NCBI RefSeq assembly: GCF_000024005.1
Contig: NC_013132.1
Span: 8,550,001-8,614,000, forward strand
DNA from: Chitinophaga pinensis DSM 2588
Lineage (GTDB): Bacteria > Bacteroidota > Bacteroidia > Chitinophagales > Chitinophagaceae
Reading direction: 5' to 3'
Length of the DNA: 64,000 nt
Shown: one piece after another, positions 7,359-16,337 of the stretch
Layout of the letters: the number at the start of each line of letters is the position of its first letter
Position numbering within the stretch: position 1 is the first letter of the stretch
Program-made: the position numbers and the translations under genes
The notes under the pieces: generated by a model
Databases searched by the model: none
Told to the model about the DNA's origin: nothing
What the model saw: only the letters and a program-made list of their open reading frames with translations

Positions 7359-8357
7359 CTATATCAGTTTTAAGATGTCTGCTTTATCAGTTAAATTAAA
7401 ATCTCCTTTCAGGAATAATTTGGACCACGCCGCTGCTGCTGCAAATGAAATCGTCTGCTGCGCATCCATACCGCTCACCTGTCCGTGTATCAGTCCTGCC
7501 ATGAAACTATCCCCACTCCCCACACGATCCACCACTTCATTGGTTTCATACTGCTTTGATACTTTCAGTTCGCCCCCCTCATACCAGGTGGCATAATACA
7601 GATTATGTGTAAATGCATTGGAAAACCTGAACGTAAATGCTACCTGTTTACAACGCGGGAACTTCTCGGTAATTTCTTTCGCTACAGATGCGGCTTCTGC
7701 CAGGTAAGTTTCTTTCGTTGCCGTTTCCAGCGCTACCGTATTTAAGGCGGTATCCAGCATCTGATGTGCGGCCCAGATATTTCCCATCACCACATCGCAG
7801 TACTGCACCAGTTCCGGCATTACTGCGAATGGTTGTTTTCCGTATTGCCACAGCTTACTACGATAGTTCAGATCTGTGGATATCTTCAGTCCTTTTCTCG
7901 ATGCTGCTTCCAGGACTTCTTTACAAATTGCTGCGGTATTTTCATTCAATGCAGGCGTCAACGCACTCCAGTGAAACCATTCAGCGTCTCCCAGCAGACT
8001 ATCCCAATCTACTGTGCCGGGTTCCAGCTGACTGAAAGAAGAATATTTTCTATCATATACCACTCCCGCATTCTTCAGATCAGTGCCCTGTTCCAGGTAA
8101 TAAATACCAATACGGTCACCTCCTTTCAGCATACGGTCTGTCGCTACTCCAAGCGATTCCAGCTGTTCAAGCACCTGCGTGGCAATACCATTGTCAGGCG
8201 CTTTACTGATATAAGATACCGGCGTGCCCCAACGTGCGAGTGCTGCGGCCACATTGGCTTCTGCACCACCTACATACAGGGCTGCGCTGTGATTGTTCCA
8301 CTCCGGTGACAGGCGCAATAATATCTCTCCAAACGAAATAACTTTAACTGGCTTCAT
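7359..8357 (-). CDS. kdgK: 2-keto-3-deoxygluconate kinase (PfkB family)
   Basis: Phosphorylates KDG at O6 with ATP to give the Eda substrate. The 332-residue ribokinase/PfkB-fold protein begins with the sugar-binding strand VISFGEILLRLSP and a glycine-rich YVGGAEANVAAALARWG. It ends with the catalytic-base motif DRVGSGDSFMAGLIHG. It lies 12 nt behind uxaC and 2 nt before eda. Both branches of the locus (KduI/KduD and UxaC/UxaB/UxaA) end at KDG, so this kinase is the point where they meet. Confidence 0.93.
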   Translation of the reverse strand: MKPVKVISFGEILLRLSPEWNNHSAALYVGGAEANVAAALARWGTPVSYISKAPDNGIATQVLEQLESLGVATDRMLKGGDRIGIYYLEQGTDLKNAGVVYDRKYSSFSQLEPGTVDWDSLLGDAEWFHWSALTPALNENTAAICKEVLEAASRKGLKISTDLNYRSKLWQYGKQPFAVMPELVQYCDVVMGNIWAAHQMLDTALNTVALETATKETYLAEAASVAKEITEKFPRCKQVAFTFRFSNAFTHNLYYATWYEGGELKVSKQYETNEVVDRVGSGDSFMAGLIHGQVSGMDAQQTISFAAAAAWSKLFLKGDFNLTDKADILKLI

Positions 8358-8369
8358 GCTTTGTAGGGT

Positions 8370-9764
8370 CTAAAATCCGAAATACGATCTGGCATTGTTA
8401 TAACTGATATCCTGCACCATTTTGCCCAGCCACTTAATATCTGCCGGCAGCTCTCCGTTCTCGACATCATTACCGATGAGGTTACACAAAATACGGCGAA
8501 AATATTCATGCCGGGAATAGGAAAGAAAACTTCTTGAATCCGTCAGCATCCCTACAAATCTGCTCAGTAATCCCATATTACTCAACGTATTGATCTGCTT
8601 TTCCATACCATCTTTCTGATCGAGGAACCACCAGCCGGAACCAAACTGCATCTTACCTGGTACAGTGCCATCCTGGAAATTACCGATCATCGTTGCGAAT
8701 ACTTCATTATACGCAGGATTAAGATTATACACCACCGTCTTCGCCAGTTTATCCACCTTATCCAGTCTGTCAAAAAACACAGACATCGCCTGTGCTACCT
8801 GCCAGTCGCCGATAGAATCCACACCGGCATCTGCACCTATCCGGCTTAATAAACGGCTGTTATTATTCCTGATAGCGCCGATATGGAACTGCTGTACCCA
8901 TCCGCGCTCATGGTGCCATTCGCAGATAAAATGCAAAGTGCCTGCTTTAAAGGCATCTGCTTCTTCCGGCGTCAGTGCCTGTCCTTTGCGCAGTTTTGCA
9001 TAAGCGACATTTAAACTTTCTTCTGTAAAATTTCCTGCATAAAAGGTGCTCAGTCCATGATCTGCCAGGCGACCGCCGTGTGCATGAAAGTAATCATGCC
9101 GGTTACGCAAAGCAGCAATAAACTGTGCATAAGTATCTGTATTTATACCGGCTGCCGCACCCAGTTTATCTGCATATGCATTGAAACCAGCTACGTCTTC
9201 CACACCGATCGCCTTATCCGGTCTGAAAGTAGGCAGTACGCGTACTTTAAAACCAGACTGACTGATAATTTTATGGTATTCTAATGTATCACAGGGATCA
9301 TCTGTGGTACACAATGTGTCAACTTTAAAATGTTGCAACAGCGCCTGGGTAGTCCACTGCGGCAACTGTTCCTGACAATGCCGATAGATCCGTTCCGCGC
9401 TATTGCCATCCAATAACTGCTTTACGCCAAATGGGTTCAGCAACTCCATATGCGTCCAGTGATACAGCGGATTACGCATCGTATAAGGCACCGTTTCCGC
9501 CCATCGTTTAAACTTGGTATAATCATCCGCCGCACCGGTAATATCTTCTTCTGCAACCCCGTTTGCGCGCATAGCACGCCATTTATAGTGGTCACCTCTC
9601 AGCCACATCGCAGTCAGGTTTTCAAACTGACGGTTACTGGCTATTTCATCAGGTGGCAGGTGATTATGATAGTCGATGACAGGCATCTCTTTGGCATAAT
9701 CGTGGAATAACTGTCTGGCTGTTTCTGTCTGCAACAGAAAGTCAGCATCTAAGAATTGTTTCAT
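8370..9764 (-). CDS. uxaC: Glucuronate/galacturonate isomerase
   Basis: Converts galacturonate to tagaturonate (and glucuronate to fructuronate). The 464-residue length is close to E. coli UxaC (470). The N-terminal amidohydrolase-fold metal motif is present as PVIDYHNHLPPDEIA. Further family stretches are TDDPCDTLEYH and WHHERGWVQQFHIGAIRNNN. It is the second gene of the uxaB-uxaC-kdgK-eda operon, 15 nt behind uxaB. Confidence 0.96.
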   Translation of the reverse strand: MKQFLDADFLLQTETARQLFHDYAKEMPVIDYHNHLPPDEIASNRQFENLTAMWLRGDHYKWRAMRANGVAEEDITGAADDYTKFKRWAETVPYTMRNPLYHWTHMELLNPFGVKQLLDGNSAERIYRHCQEQLPQWTTQALLQHFKVDTLCTTDDPCDTLEYHKIISQSGFKVRVLPTFRPDKAIGVEDVAGFNAYADKLGAAAGINTDTYAQFIAALRNRHDYFHAHGGRLADHGLSTFYAGNFTEESLNVAYAKLRKGQALTPEEADAFKAGTLHFICEWHHERGWVQQFHIGAIRNNNSRLLSRIGADAGVDSIGDWQVAQAMSVFFDRLDKVDKLAKTVVYNLNPAYNEVFATMIGNFQDGTVPGKMQFGSGWWFLDQKDGMEKQINTLSNMGLLSRFVGMLTDSRSFLSYSRHEYFRRILCNLIGNDVENGELPADIKWLGKMVQDISYNNARSYFGF

Positions 9765-9779
9765 AAACGTTCTGGTTCC

Positions 9780-11285
9780 TTATAATACTTTACTGTAGCT
9801 GTCTGCATATGACTTTACCCCCTCCTGCAACATGCCTTGCAGATGCGCAGTGACGGTATCTGCAAACCCTGGTATCTGCGACAGGTCAGCTTCCCACAAA
9901 CGCTGATCTGCACTGATGGCCTGTACCATCTCCGCGATAGCGTCTCCCCCTCTGCCGGTTACCTGTGACCAGTACTCCGCAAAGATGGCGATATTATCGT
10001 CTGTAATGGTATAGTATTCTTCTCCCCGCTGTCCGGAGTATTGTCCGTTATCCAGCTTTTCCGGACGCAGGAACAGCAGCATCGCCGCAAACCCCAGACA
10101 CATACTGGCCGGCAATGCCTGGAACTTTTCGTAATAACGCACGATCGTCTTCACATTCCTGGCATTCATCTTCATACTTTCCTGGAAAGTAATGCTCAGC
10201 AGTTTATGTGCAATATTCGGATTAGCAAAACGATCCAGTACGTCTTCTGCGAATGCAGGCGCCTGCGGACAAATATCCTTTATCGTCGGTAAGATCTCTT
10301 CCAGTATAACGGTACGGAAAAAGGCGCGCATATTAGCGTCTTCCATACATTCCAGTACGATGTTCAATCCGCTCAGGTATCCCAGCGGCACAGATATCGT
10401 ATGACTCCCGTTCAGGATACGCAGCTTCTGTTCACGGAACGGTGTGATATCTCTGGCAATCAGCATCCTGCTGTCCGTCTGATGGAAGCCCAGGATGTCT
10501 TTCACCCTGTCATCCCCTTCTATCGCCCATAACAGGTAAGGCTCCGTATCTATCCACAATCCATCTGTATAACCCGCCTTCTCTTCCAATACTGCCAGTT
10601 CCTTCGGTTTACCCGGAACGATCCTGTCCACCAGGGAACTACAAAAATGGTTATCCTCTTCTATCCATTGCAGGAAAGTAGCCGGCAAACGGTTATAAGC
10701 CGCCAGTTTCAGCACGATTTCCTTTAGCAGCTGACCATTATTCACCACCAGCTCTGTCGGTACGATGACAAAACCGGTGTGAGAGGCGCCCTTAAAGTAC
10801 TGGAAACGCTCCCAGAGTACTGCCAGCAGTTTTCCGGGGAATGAGGACGGTACGCCGTCTATTTTCTCCTCAACGTATTGTATACCTACCTCTGTTGTAT
10901 TCGATATGATTGTCTGCAGGGCTGGTTGCCGGACAGCCTGTAATACAAATTCCCAATCTGCATTCGATTGCAGAACCCGGCTAATAGAAGCATTGATCAG
11001 TACCTGATTCACCAGTTCTCCCTGTGAGACGCCTTTTATATTGGTTGTGAACAGGTTATCCTGTTTGCTAAACTCAGTTGTATCGCCTCCGGTGGACTTC
11101 ACGACCACGATCCGCCCCTGATAAAGACCCTGTTTATTGGCTTTATCCACCAGGTAATCCACCAGGCCCCTCAGCAAAACACCGGTCCCGAACTGTAAAA
11201 TTCTCTCCGGATAGTCGAAATAGCCCGCTGACACCCCCAACTCAGGATGCTTCAATACATGAGCCTTATTTAAAATAGGTAACAT
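9780..11285 (-). CDS. uxaB: Tagaturonate reductase (mannitol dehydrogenase family)
   Basis: NADH-dependent reduction of tagaturonate to altronate, the UxaA substrate. With the ATG at 11285 the protein is 501 residues. I preferred this start over an upstream one at 11399 because the extra 38 residues match nothing in the family and run into the mnmA promoter region. The long-chain polyol dehydrogenase signature is visible: an N-terminal Rossmann segment (ILQFGTGVLLRGLVDYLVD), then a C-terminal helical domain with FREQKLRILNGSHTISVPLGYL, which holds the catalytic lysine region. First gene of its operon. No copy of the LacI-type palindrome was found in its upstream 115 nt, so its control may differ from kduI and exuT. 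Confidence 0.93.
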   Translation of the reverse strand: MLPILNKAHVLKHPELGVSAGYFDYPERILQFGTGVLLRGLVDYLVDKANKQGLYQGRIVVVKSTGGDTTEFSKQDNLFTTNIKGVSQGELVNQVLINASISRVLQSNADWEFVLQAVRQPALQTIISNTTEVGIQYVEEKIDGVPSSFPGKLLAVLWERFQYFKGASHTGFVIVPTELVVNNGQLLKEIVLKLAAYNRLPATFLQWIEEDNHFCSSLVDRIVPGKPKELAVLEEKAGYTDGLWIDTEPYLLWAIEGDDRVKDILGFHQTDSRMLIARDITPFREQKLRILNGSHTISVPLGYLSGLNIVLECMEDANMRAFFRTVILEEILPTIKDICPQAPAFAEDVLDRFANPNIAHKLLSITFQESMKMNARNVKTIVRYYEKFQALPASMCLGFAAMLLFLRPEKLDNGQYSGQRGEEYYTITDDNIAIFAEYWSQVTGRGGDAIAEMVQAISADQRLWEADLSQIPGFADTVTAHLQGMLQEGVKSYADSYSKVL

Positions 11286-11436
11286 ATTAGGTTTTTTAAT
11301 AAACGCAGAACTCTGATCACTAAATATAAAACGAATCCCTGATAGTCCATAACCATTACTCAATACTCCCGAAGATTTCCTCTTTCCGATTCGTGTCATA
11401 ATATCCCCTTCAGGGAGGTGTCTCGACTAATTTCTG

Positions 11437-11444
11437 TAATTTTG
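11437..11444 (+). promoter_or_regulatory. -7 box of mnmA
   Basis: TAATTTTG matches the Bacteroidota -7 consensus TAnnTTTG and ends 20 nt before the mnmA start. No clear -33 TTG was seen at the usual distance. Confidence 0.55.
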
Positions 11445-11464
11445 CGCACTTAATATTATTAACA

Positions 11465-12565
11465 ATGAGCAGACATGGTAAAGTTCTGGTAGCAATGAGC
11501 GGCGGTATAGATAGTACCGTTACCGCCCTGATGCTGCATGAACAAGGGTATGAAGTGGTGGGTATCACCATGAAAACCTGGGACTACGCATCTGCCGGCT
11601 CCAGCAAGAAAGAAACCGGGTGCTGTAACCTGGATTCCTTTAATGATGCCCGTGCAGCCGCCGTACACCACGGTTTTCCGCACTTCGTACTCGATATCAG
11701 AGACGAGTTCGGGGATTTTGTTATTAATAACTTTGTTGACGAATACATAGCAGGCCGCACACCAAATCCTTGCGTTCTGTGCAATACCCATATTAAATGG
11801 CGTGCGCTGATGAAGCGTGCCGACGCCATGGACTGTGCCTTTATTGCAACAGGACACTACGCTCAGATCAGAGAGCAGGATGGCCGCCACATACTCAGCA
11901 AAGGTATTGATGACCTGAAAGATCAGAGCTACGTATTATGGGGCTTACAGCAGGACGTGCTGGCCCGTACAATACTTCCTTTAGGACAATACCGTAAAAC
12001 CGAGATCCGCCAGATGGCCTTCGACTTCGGTTATCCGGAACTGGCGAAAAAAGCAGAGAGCTATGAGATCTGCTTTGTGCCTGACAATGACTACCGCGGA
12101 TTCCTGAAACGCAAAGTAGATGGTTTAGAAGAACAGGTGAACGGTGGTAACTTCGTACTCAGAGACGGTACGATCGTTGGTCATCATAAAGGTTATCCTT
12201 TCTATACCATCGGTCAGCGTAAAGGTCTGGACATCGCATTAGGTCGACCGGTGTTTGTTACAGAAATCATCCCGGAAACGAATACCGTTGTATTGGGGAA
12301 TGAAGATGAACTGAACAGAAATGAAATGACTGTTGCGGGTCTGAACATGATCAAATACGATCATATTCCTGAAGGAATGGAAGCGATCACGAAGATCCGT
12401 TATAAAGATAAAGGTGCGTTAAGCAACCTGTATAACGTTGATGGTAAGGTGAAGGTGAACTTCTATGAACATGTGAAGGGAATTGCACCCGGACAGTCTG
12501 CCGTTTTCTATGAAGGCGATGATGTGATTGCAGGTGGTATTATACAGAGAGCTGTGACGCTGTAA
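11465..12565 (+). CDS. mnmA: tRNA 2-thiouridylase MnmA
   Basis: Thiolates position 2 of the wobble uridine in tRNAs for Lys, Glu and Gln. The 366-residue protein matches the family length. The ATP-binding PP-loop is SGGIDST at residues 12-18. The catalytic cysteines sit at Cys106 in NPCVLCN and Cys203 in ESYEICF. The C-terminal beta-barrel domains begin around residue 220 with YTIGQRKGLDIALGRP. It stands alone between the divergent uxaB promoter and a strong terminator. Confidence 0.97.
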   Translation: MSRHGKVLVAMSGGIDSTVTALMLHEQGYEVVGITMKTWDYASAGSSKKETGCCNLDSFNDARAAAVHHGFPHFVLDIRDEFGDFVINNFVDEYIAGRTPNPCVLCNTHIKWRALMKRADAMDCAFIATGHYAQIREQDGRHILSKGIDDLKDQSYVLWGLQQDVLARTILPLGQYRKTEIRQMAFDFGYPELAKKAESYEICFVPDNDYRGFLKRKVDGLEEQVNGGNFVLRDGTIVGHHKGYPFYTIGQRKGLDIALGRPVFVTEIIPETNTVVLGNEDELNRNEMTVAGLNMIKYDHIPEGMEAITKIRYKDKGALSNLYNVDGKVKVNFYEHVKGIAPGQSAVFYEGDDVIAGGIIQRAVTL

Positions 12566-12585
12566 TATTTTAAACCGCTATAAAT

Positions 12586-12619
12586 AAAAAAGTCTGACCA
12601 GATCTGGTCAGACTTTTTT
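12586..12619 (+). terminator. Terminator of mnmA
   Basis: A perfect palindrome AGTCTGACCAGA/TCTGGTCAGACT (12591-12614) flanked by A5 and T5, so a stable hairpin with a U-tract starts 20 nt after the mnmA stop. Confidence 0.9.
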
Positions 12620-12755
12620 ATTTAGTTAACCCATCAAAAACTGTATTTTTTTTTTTTCATGGTTATCCACATGAACAGAAAAGTATTCAATCTTTATGAT
12701 AAAAGTGCATAATAAGAATAATTTATCGTCTCAATCATTTACTTCATATTTTCTA

Positions 12756-12763
12756 TAGCTTTG
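12756..12763 (+). promoter_or_regulatory. -7 box of the nuclease gene
   Basis: TAGCTTTG fits TAnnTTTG. It overlaps a GTG at 12763 that opens a longer reading frame, which argues that the real start is the ATG at 12784. Confidence 0.5.
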
Positions 12764-12783
12764 TGTTCCCAAAAAAGTATCAC

Positions 12784-13791
12784 ATGTTAACCAACCAGAC
12801 TTTACTATCAGATATTAGAACAATAATTTCCAACGCTAAAGAAAAAGCTATCCGATCAGTAGATCATGAACGTACGTTGATGTACTGGCACATTGGCCGA
12901 CGTATTTTCGAAGAAGAACAGGCAGGATTAGATCGAGCTAATTATGGTAATTATCTTACTACATTCATTGCTGAGCAATTAGAGCCTGAATATGGAAGTG
13001 GTTTTTCTAAGAGGCAAGTCGAGCTGTTCCGACAATTTTATAGAACGTTTCCAATTGCGAATACACTGTATTCGCAATTGAGCTGGAGTCAATACAAAAT
13101 CTTGATCAGAATTGATAATCAACATAAAAGAGAATTTTATATTGTAGAAACAATGAAAAATAACTGGACGGTACGCCAGCTAGAACGTCAAATTCATAGT
13201 AATTTATGGGAACACTTATTACTCAGTAATGACAAAGAAAACATTTTGTCCATAACCAGAGATGAAGAACACTTATCTGATGCAAAACAAATAATCAAGG
13301 ACCCAATGTATCTGGAATTTCTGGGCCTACATCGAGAAGCATCCTATTATGAAAAAGATTTGGAACAAGCTATCATTACCCATTTGCAGGATTTTCTATT
13401 AGAACTTGGTAATGGATTTGCCTTTGTTGCCAGACAAAAAAGACTTCACATTGAAGGAGATGAGTTTTTTATTGATCTGGTCTTTTACAATCGCCTGTTA
13501 CGATGTTTTGTCATTGTGGAAATAAAATCGAGTAAGCTTACGCACCAGGATTTAGGTCAGCTACAGATGTATGTTAACTATTACGATCGTTTCGAAAAAA
13601 AAGATTTCGAAAATCCAACTATTGGTATCTTACTCTGTGCCGAAAAAAACAATGCTGTTGTAAAAATATCACTACCTGAAAATAATAAAACAATAATAGC
13701 CAGTGAATATAAACTATACCTACCGACTGAAAAACAACTTATTGAAGAAGTAAACAAAGAGATTGAAAAACGTGAGAATGAACTTGTCTAA
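12784..13791 (+). CDS. PDDEXK nuclease-domain protein (YhcG / DUF1016 family)
   Basis: A 335-residue protein of the YhcG type. The N-terminal DUF1016 domain (residues about 1-150, with YWHIGRRIFEEEQ and FSKRQVELFRQFY) is followed by a C-terminal nuclease domain. In that domain Asp231 (FFIDLVFYN), Glu246 and Lys248 (VIVEIKSSKL) form the PD-(D/E)XK catalytic set, and GQLQMYVNYYD follows. Family members are often found in variable regions near restriction systems or phage genes, and a role in defence or genome maintenance is suspected but not settled. The gene is visibly AT-richer than its neighbours, which suggests recent acquisition. A DUF1801 gene follows after 18 nt. Confidence 0.85.
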   Translation: MLTNQTLLSDIRTIISNAKEKAIRSVDHERTLMYWHIGRRIFEEEQAGLDRANYGNYLTTFIAEQLEPEYGSGFSKRQVELFRQFYRTFPIANTLYSQLSWSQYKILIRIDNQHKREFYIVETMKNNWTVRQLERQIHSNLWEHLLLSNDKENILSITRDEEHLSDAKQIIKDPMYLEFLGLHREASYYEKDLEQAIITHLQDFLLELGNGFAFVARQKRLHIEGDEFFIDLVFYNRLLRCFVIVEIKSSKLTHQDLGQLQMYVNYYDRFEKKDFENPTIGILLCAEKNNAVVKISLPENNKTIIASEYKLYLPTEKQLIEEVNKEIEKRENELV

Positions 13792-13809
13792 ACACGCTAC
13801 AATATCCTC

Positions 13810-14151
13810 ATGAACGCATTAGAAGACTTCTATCAACAACAGCAGGAACCTGATAAGAGCTGTCTGCTGGCATTGCGGAGCATCATCCTCGATCAGCATA
13901 AAGACATTACTGCCACTTGGAAATACGGCATGCCTGTATTCTGCTTCAAAGGCAAAATGCTCTGCTATCTCTGGATACATAAGAAGTACAAAGTGCCTTA
14001 TCTGGGTATTGTAAAAGGGAAGGATTTTGATGAACCATTTCTCATACAGGAAGCACGTGCACGTATGAAGATCATGTTGCTGGATCCTAATGAAGATCTT
14101 CCATTAGAGACTATAGAAAAGATTATTCAGAAAGCAATTACCCTGTATTAA
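13810..14151 (+). CDS. DUF1801 domain protein
   Basis: A 113-residue protein of the DUF1801 (YdhG-like) family. It has the typical WKYGMPVFCFKGKMLCYLWIHKK stretch in the middle and a C-terminal helix. The family has a YjbR-like compact fold and no established reaction. It starts 18 nt after the DUF1016-type nuclease and may share its transcript, though base composition looks closer to the chromosome than that gene. It is convergent with the following minus-strand lipoprotein gene, with only 9 nt between the stops. Confidence 0.75.
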   Translation: MNALEDFYQQQQEPDKSCLLALRSIILDQHKDITATWKYGMPVFCFKGKMLCYLWIHKKYKVPYLGIVKGKDFDEPFLIQEARARMKIMLLDPNEDLPLETIEKIIQKAITLY

Positions 14152-14160
14152 ACAATAGTC

Positions 14161-15051
14161 TTAATTATACACCACCTTCCTTGTCGTCACTGACTTCCAT
14201 CCTTTACCTAACTGCTCTTCCGTCTTACTGGTCCAGTTGCCTTTACTATCATAGATATACGCGGTATTAAAGCTGGCTTTCAGATTGACACTGTCTGCCT
14301 TGTCCGCTATATTGTCTTTTCTATGAAACTGTTTCCATACAATACTATTGCCTTTTTCATTGTACTGTAAAGACAGTTTATAGTTCACGGTATCAGATTG
14401 CAGTTCCACTCTTTCCATTAACTGACAGGCAGGATTGTATTGTTCGATCACAGTTCTCCAGGGCATTTCCACAGGCATGATAAGTCTGGATACTTCCAGC
14501 GGACCACCTTTTTCAGCAATAGTGATCAATTCTTTTCTGTCTCCCGGCTGACGTGTGATCCAGATGGAATCGCCCTTAGGACTGTATTTATATTTACTGC
14601 TGCTTTCTATGCTGTAGAAACGATTCACTTTTTCGATACGCCTGCCATTCGCATCATACCTGAATTTATCCGTGTTATAAGTACTGTGATTATCAGAGTA
14701 AATCAGGGCCAGTATCCTGCCGGCCGTATCATATCGTATTGTCAGTGTATCATGACGCATCCTGCGGGTAGCAACGGCGATCTGATGCAGACGGCCATCG
14801 CGGAACAGGTATTCACGGGAGATAGTATCCTTATAGGTATAATCGCTTCCTTTGGTTTCAGTATAAGTCTTCTCTGAAATGTGTTCGATAGTTCCTTCCA
14901 GTTGCTCCGGACGGAAAACAGTGGTAATATCTTCGTTGAGGAGTTGCGCAGTAATCACTGCGACCCTGTCCTTTTTTTCTACAGTTACTTTAGACGTGGT
15001 GGATGATTTACATGCTGCCAGTACCAGCAACAAACATAACGATCTTCTCAT
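14161..15051 (-). CDS. Lipoprotein with YD-like repeats, unknown function
   Basis: A 296-residue protein with a short lipoprotein signal (LLLVLAAC, lipid-modified Cys at about residue 14). The body contains at least four repeats of the RHS/YD kind, such as RYDTAGRILALIYSDN, FRYDANGRRIEKVNR, QYNEKGNSIVWKQF and IYDSKGNWTSKTEEQ. Such repeats build extended beta structure that may bind carbohydrate or protein at the cell surface. No enzymatic motif is seen. It follows the RsmB-like gene by 17 nt on the same strand. Confidence 0.7.
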   Translation of the reverse strand: MRRSLCLLLVLAACKSSTTSKVTVEKKDRVAVITAQLLNEDITTVFRPEQLEGTIEHISEKTYTETKGSDYTYKDTISREYLFRDGRLHQIAVATRRMRHDTLTIRYDTAGRILALIYSDNHSTYNTDKFRYDANGRRIEKVNRFYSIESSSKYKYSPKGDSIWITRQPGDRKELITIAEKGGPLEVSRLIMPVEMPWRTVIEQYNPACQLMERVELQSDTVNYKLSLQYNEKGNSIVWKQFHRKDNIADKADSVNLKASFNTAYIYDSKGNWTSKTEEQLGKGWKSVTTRKVVYN

Positions 15052-15068
15052 AGGGCAATTTAAGCGTT

Positions 15069-16229
15069 TTATTGCTTTATCAGTTTCACGGCAAACATTG
15101 AGTCCGCCCGATGTGCATAACCGGCTATTACGCCTCCTTCCTGCTGTTTCAGACCACTTCCTTTTTCCAGGAACGCAACGACTTCCTCATTCTCCTGCCT
15201 GAATACAGAACAGGTGATATATATCAGCGTACCGCCCGGTTTGAGTAAGTGTACAATATTCGCAGCTATCTTCTGTTGCAGCTGCTGGTATTCTGTAATC
15301 TGTTTTTCGGTAAAGAAGGACATATTTTCTGGTGTACGTCCCCAGGTACCTGAACCGGAGCAAGGTGCATCCAGTATAATATGATCGAAAAGACGGTCTT
15401 TGATGGCGGATGAAGTAACCGGCGCCGTCAGGTCCATCACAATACTTTCATACTGACGGATGCCTGCTTCTTTAAAACGTTGATGCAGGTTCTGGATGAT
15501 ACTGGCTCTTACATCGCTTACCAGCAGTTTTACGCCTGGTTGTTTGTCCAGTAAAAGGATAGATTTCCCACCACTGGCTGCACAACTATCCCACCACAGT
15601 TCTCCTGCTTTTGGTGTGAATAAAGCGCCTACCTGCTGTGAAGAGGCATCCTGTATCTCATACCAGCTTTTATCGGTAATAACTGTATCTATTTTCGTAC
15701 TGTTAGGCAACGCAATCGTATCCTCGCCGATAACGGTATAAGGAATATCCGCCTTTTCCAGCTGACGCAGGATGGCTGATTGTCTGTTATGCCGTGTTCT
15801 GATAAACAGGTCCGGTTGTATAAAAAAGGATTGATTGAAAGCGACACCGTCAATACCTGCTGATAATGCAGCCGTGAATGGAAATACGGTGGTTGTTTCG
15901 GTGATATCTAGAAAAGCCAGCTTTTCCGCAACCGGCAGACTGACTTTTTCATTCAGCTCAGGACGGAAAAACTGTAAGAGATCACTGCTTTCTTTTTCGC
16001 AGAGGAAAGTGCCCAGCAGTATCCGCTCTGCCATACTCTTTTCCTGCTGCCACAACTGGCCCAGACGGTAGTACTGGTATACCAGTTGGGAGATCTGACG
16101 GCGGTCACGACTACCCATGTAAGGATGCTGTTTAAAGAATCCTTTCAGGAAGTGATGTAAAGGCAGACTCCCATCATAACTCACGATGATCTTTTCTGCG
16201 GAGGCGATATAATTTTCCCAGCGGGTCAT
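15069..16229 (-). CDS. RsmB/NOP-family rRNA cytosine-C5 methyltransferase
   Basis: A 386-residue SAM-dependent RNA m5C methyltransferase. An N-terminal NusB-like helical region (residues 1-130) precedes a Rossmann domain. The SAM motif is WWDSCAASGGKSILL, motif IV with its Cys is LDAPCSGSGTWGR, and the second catalytic Cys lies in YITCSVFRQENEE. The likely target is 16S rRNA, as for RsmB, but paralogues with other sites exist. I chose the ATG at 16229 because the longer frame to 16253 would begin almost on the hairpin that ends sucB. Confidence 0.87.
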   Translation of the reverse strand: MTRWENYIASAEKIIVSYDGSLPLHHFLKGFFKQHPYMGSRDRRQISQLVYQYYRLGQLWQQEKSMAERILLGTFLCEKESSDLLQFFRPELNEKVSLPVAEKLAFLDITETTTVFPFTAALSAGIDGVAFNQSFFIQPDLFIRTRHNRQSAILRQLEKADIPYTVIGEDTIALPNSTKIDTVITDKSWYEIQDASSQQVGALFTPKAGELWWDSCAASGGKSILLLDKQPGVKLLVSDVRASIIQNLHQRFKEAGIRQYESIVMDLTAPVTSSAIKDRLFDHIILDAPCSGSGTWGRTPENMSFFTEKQITEYQQLQQKIAANIVHLLKPGGTLIYITCSVFRQENEEVVAFLEKGSGLKQQEGGVIAGYAHRADSMFAVKLIKQ

Positions 16230-16256
16230 ATTTGGAGGATGCGGAGGTATCAAAAA

Positions 16257-16337
16257 GCGAAACGCCTAACGCGATTGGCAATAAGGCAATCAGGCGTTAA
16301 GCGTTTCGCATTATGCGTTCCGCGTTTAGCGTTAATT
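16257..16337. repeat. NNNNNGC heptad array with inverted arms after sucB
   Basis: Consecutive units GAAACGC, CTAACGC, GATTGGC, AATAAGGC, AATCAGGC, GTTAAGC, GTTTCGC, ATTATGC, GTTCCGC, GTTTAGC run from 16259 to 16330 with a 7-nt (twice 8-nt) period. They abut the sucB stop codon (16336-16338). The arms 16257-16272 and 16294-16309 are inverted repeats with 15 of 16 matches, so the array can fold into a hairpin that may end the sucAB transcript. Confidence 0.75.
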
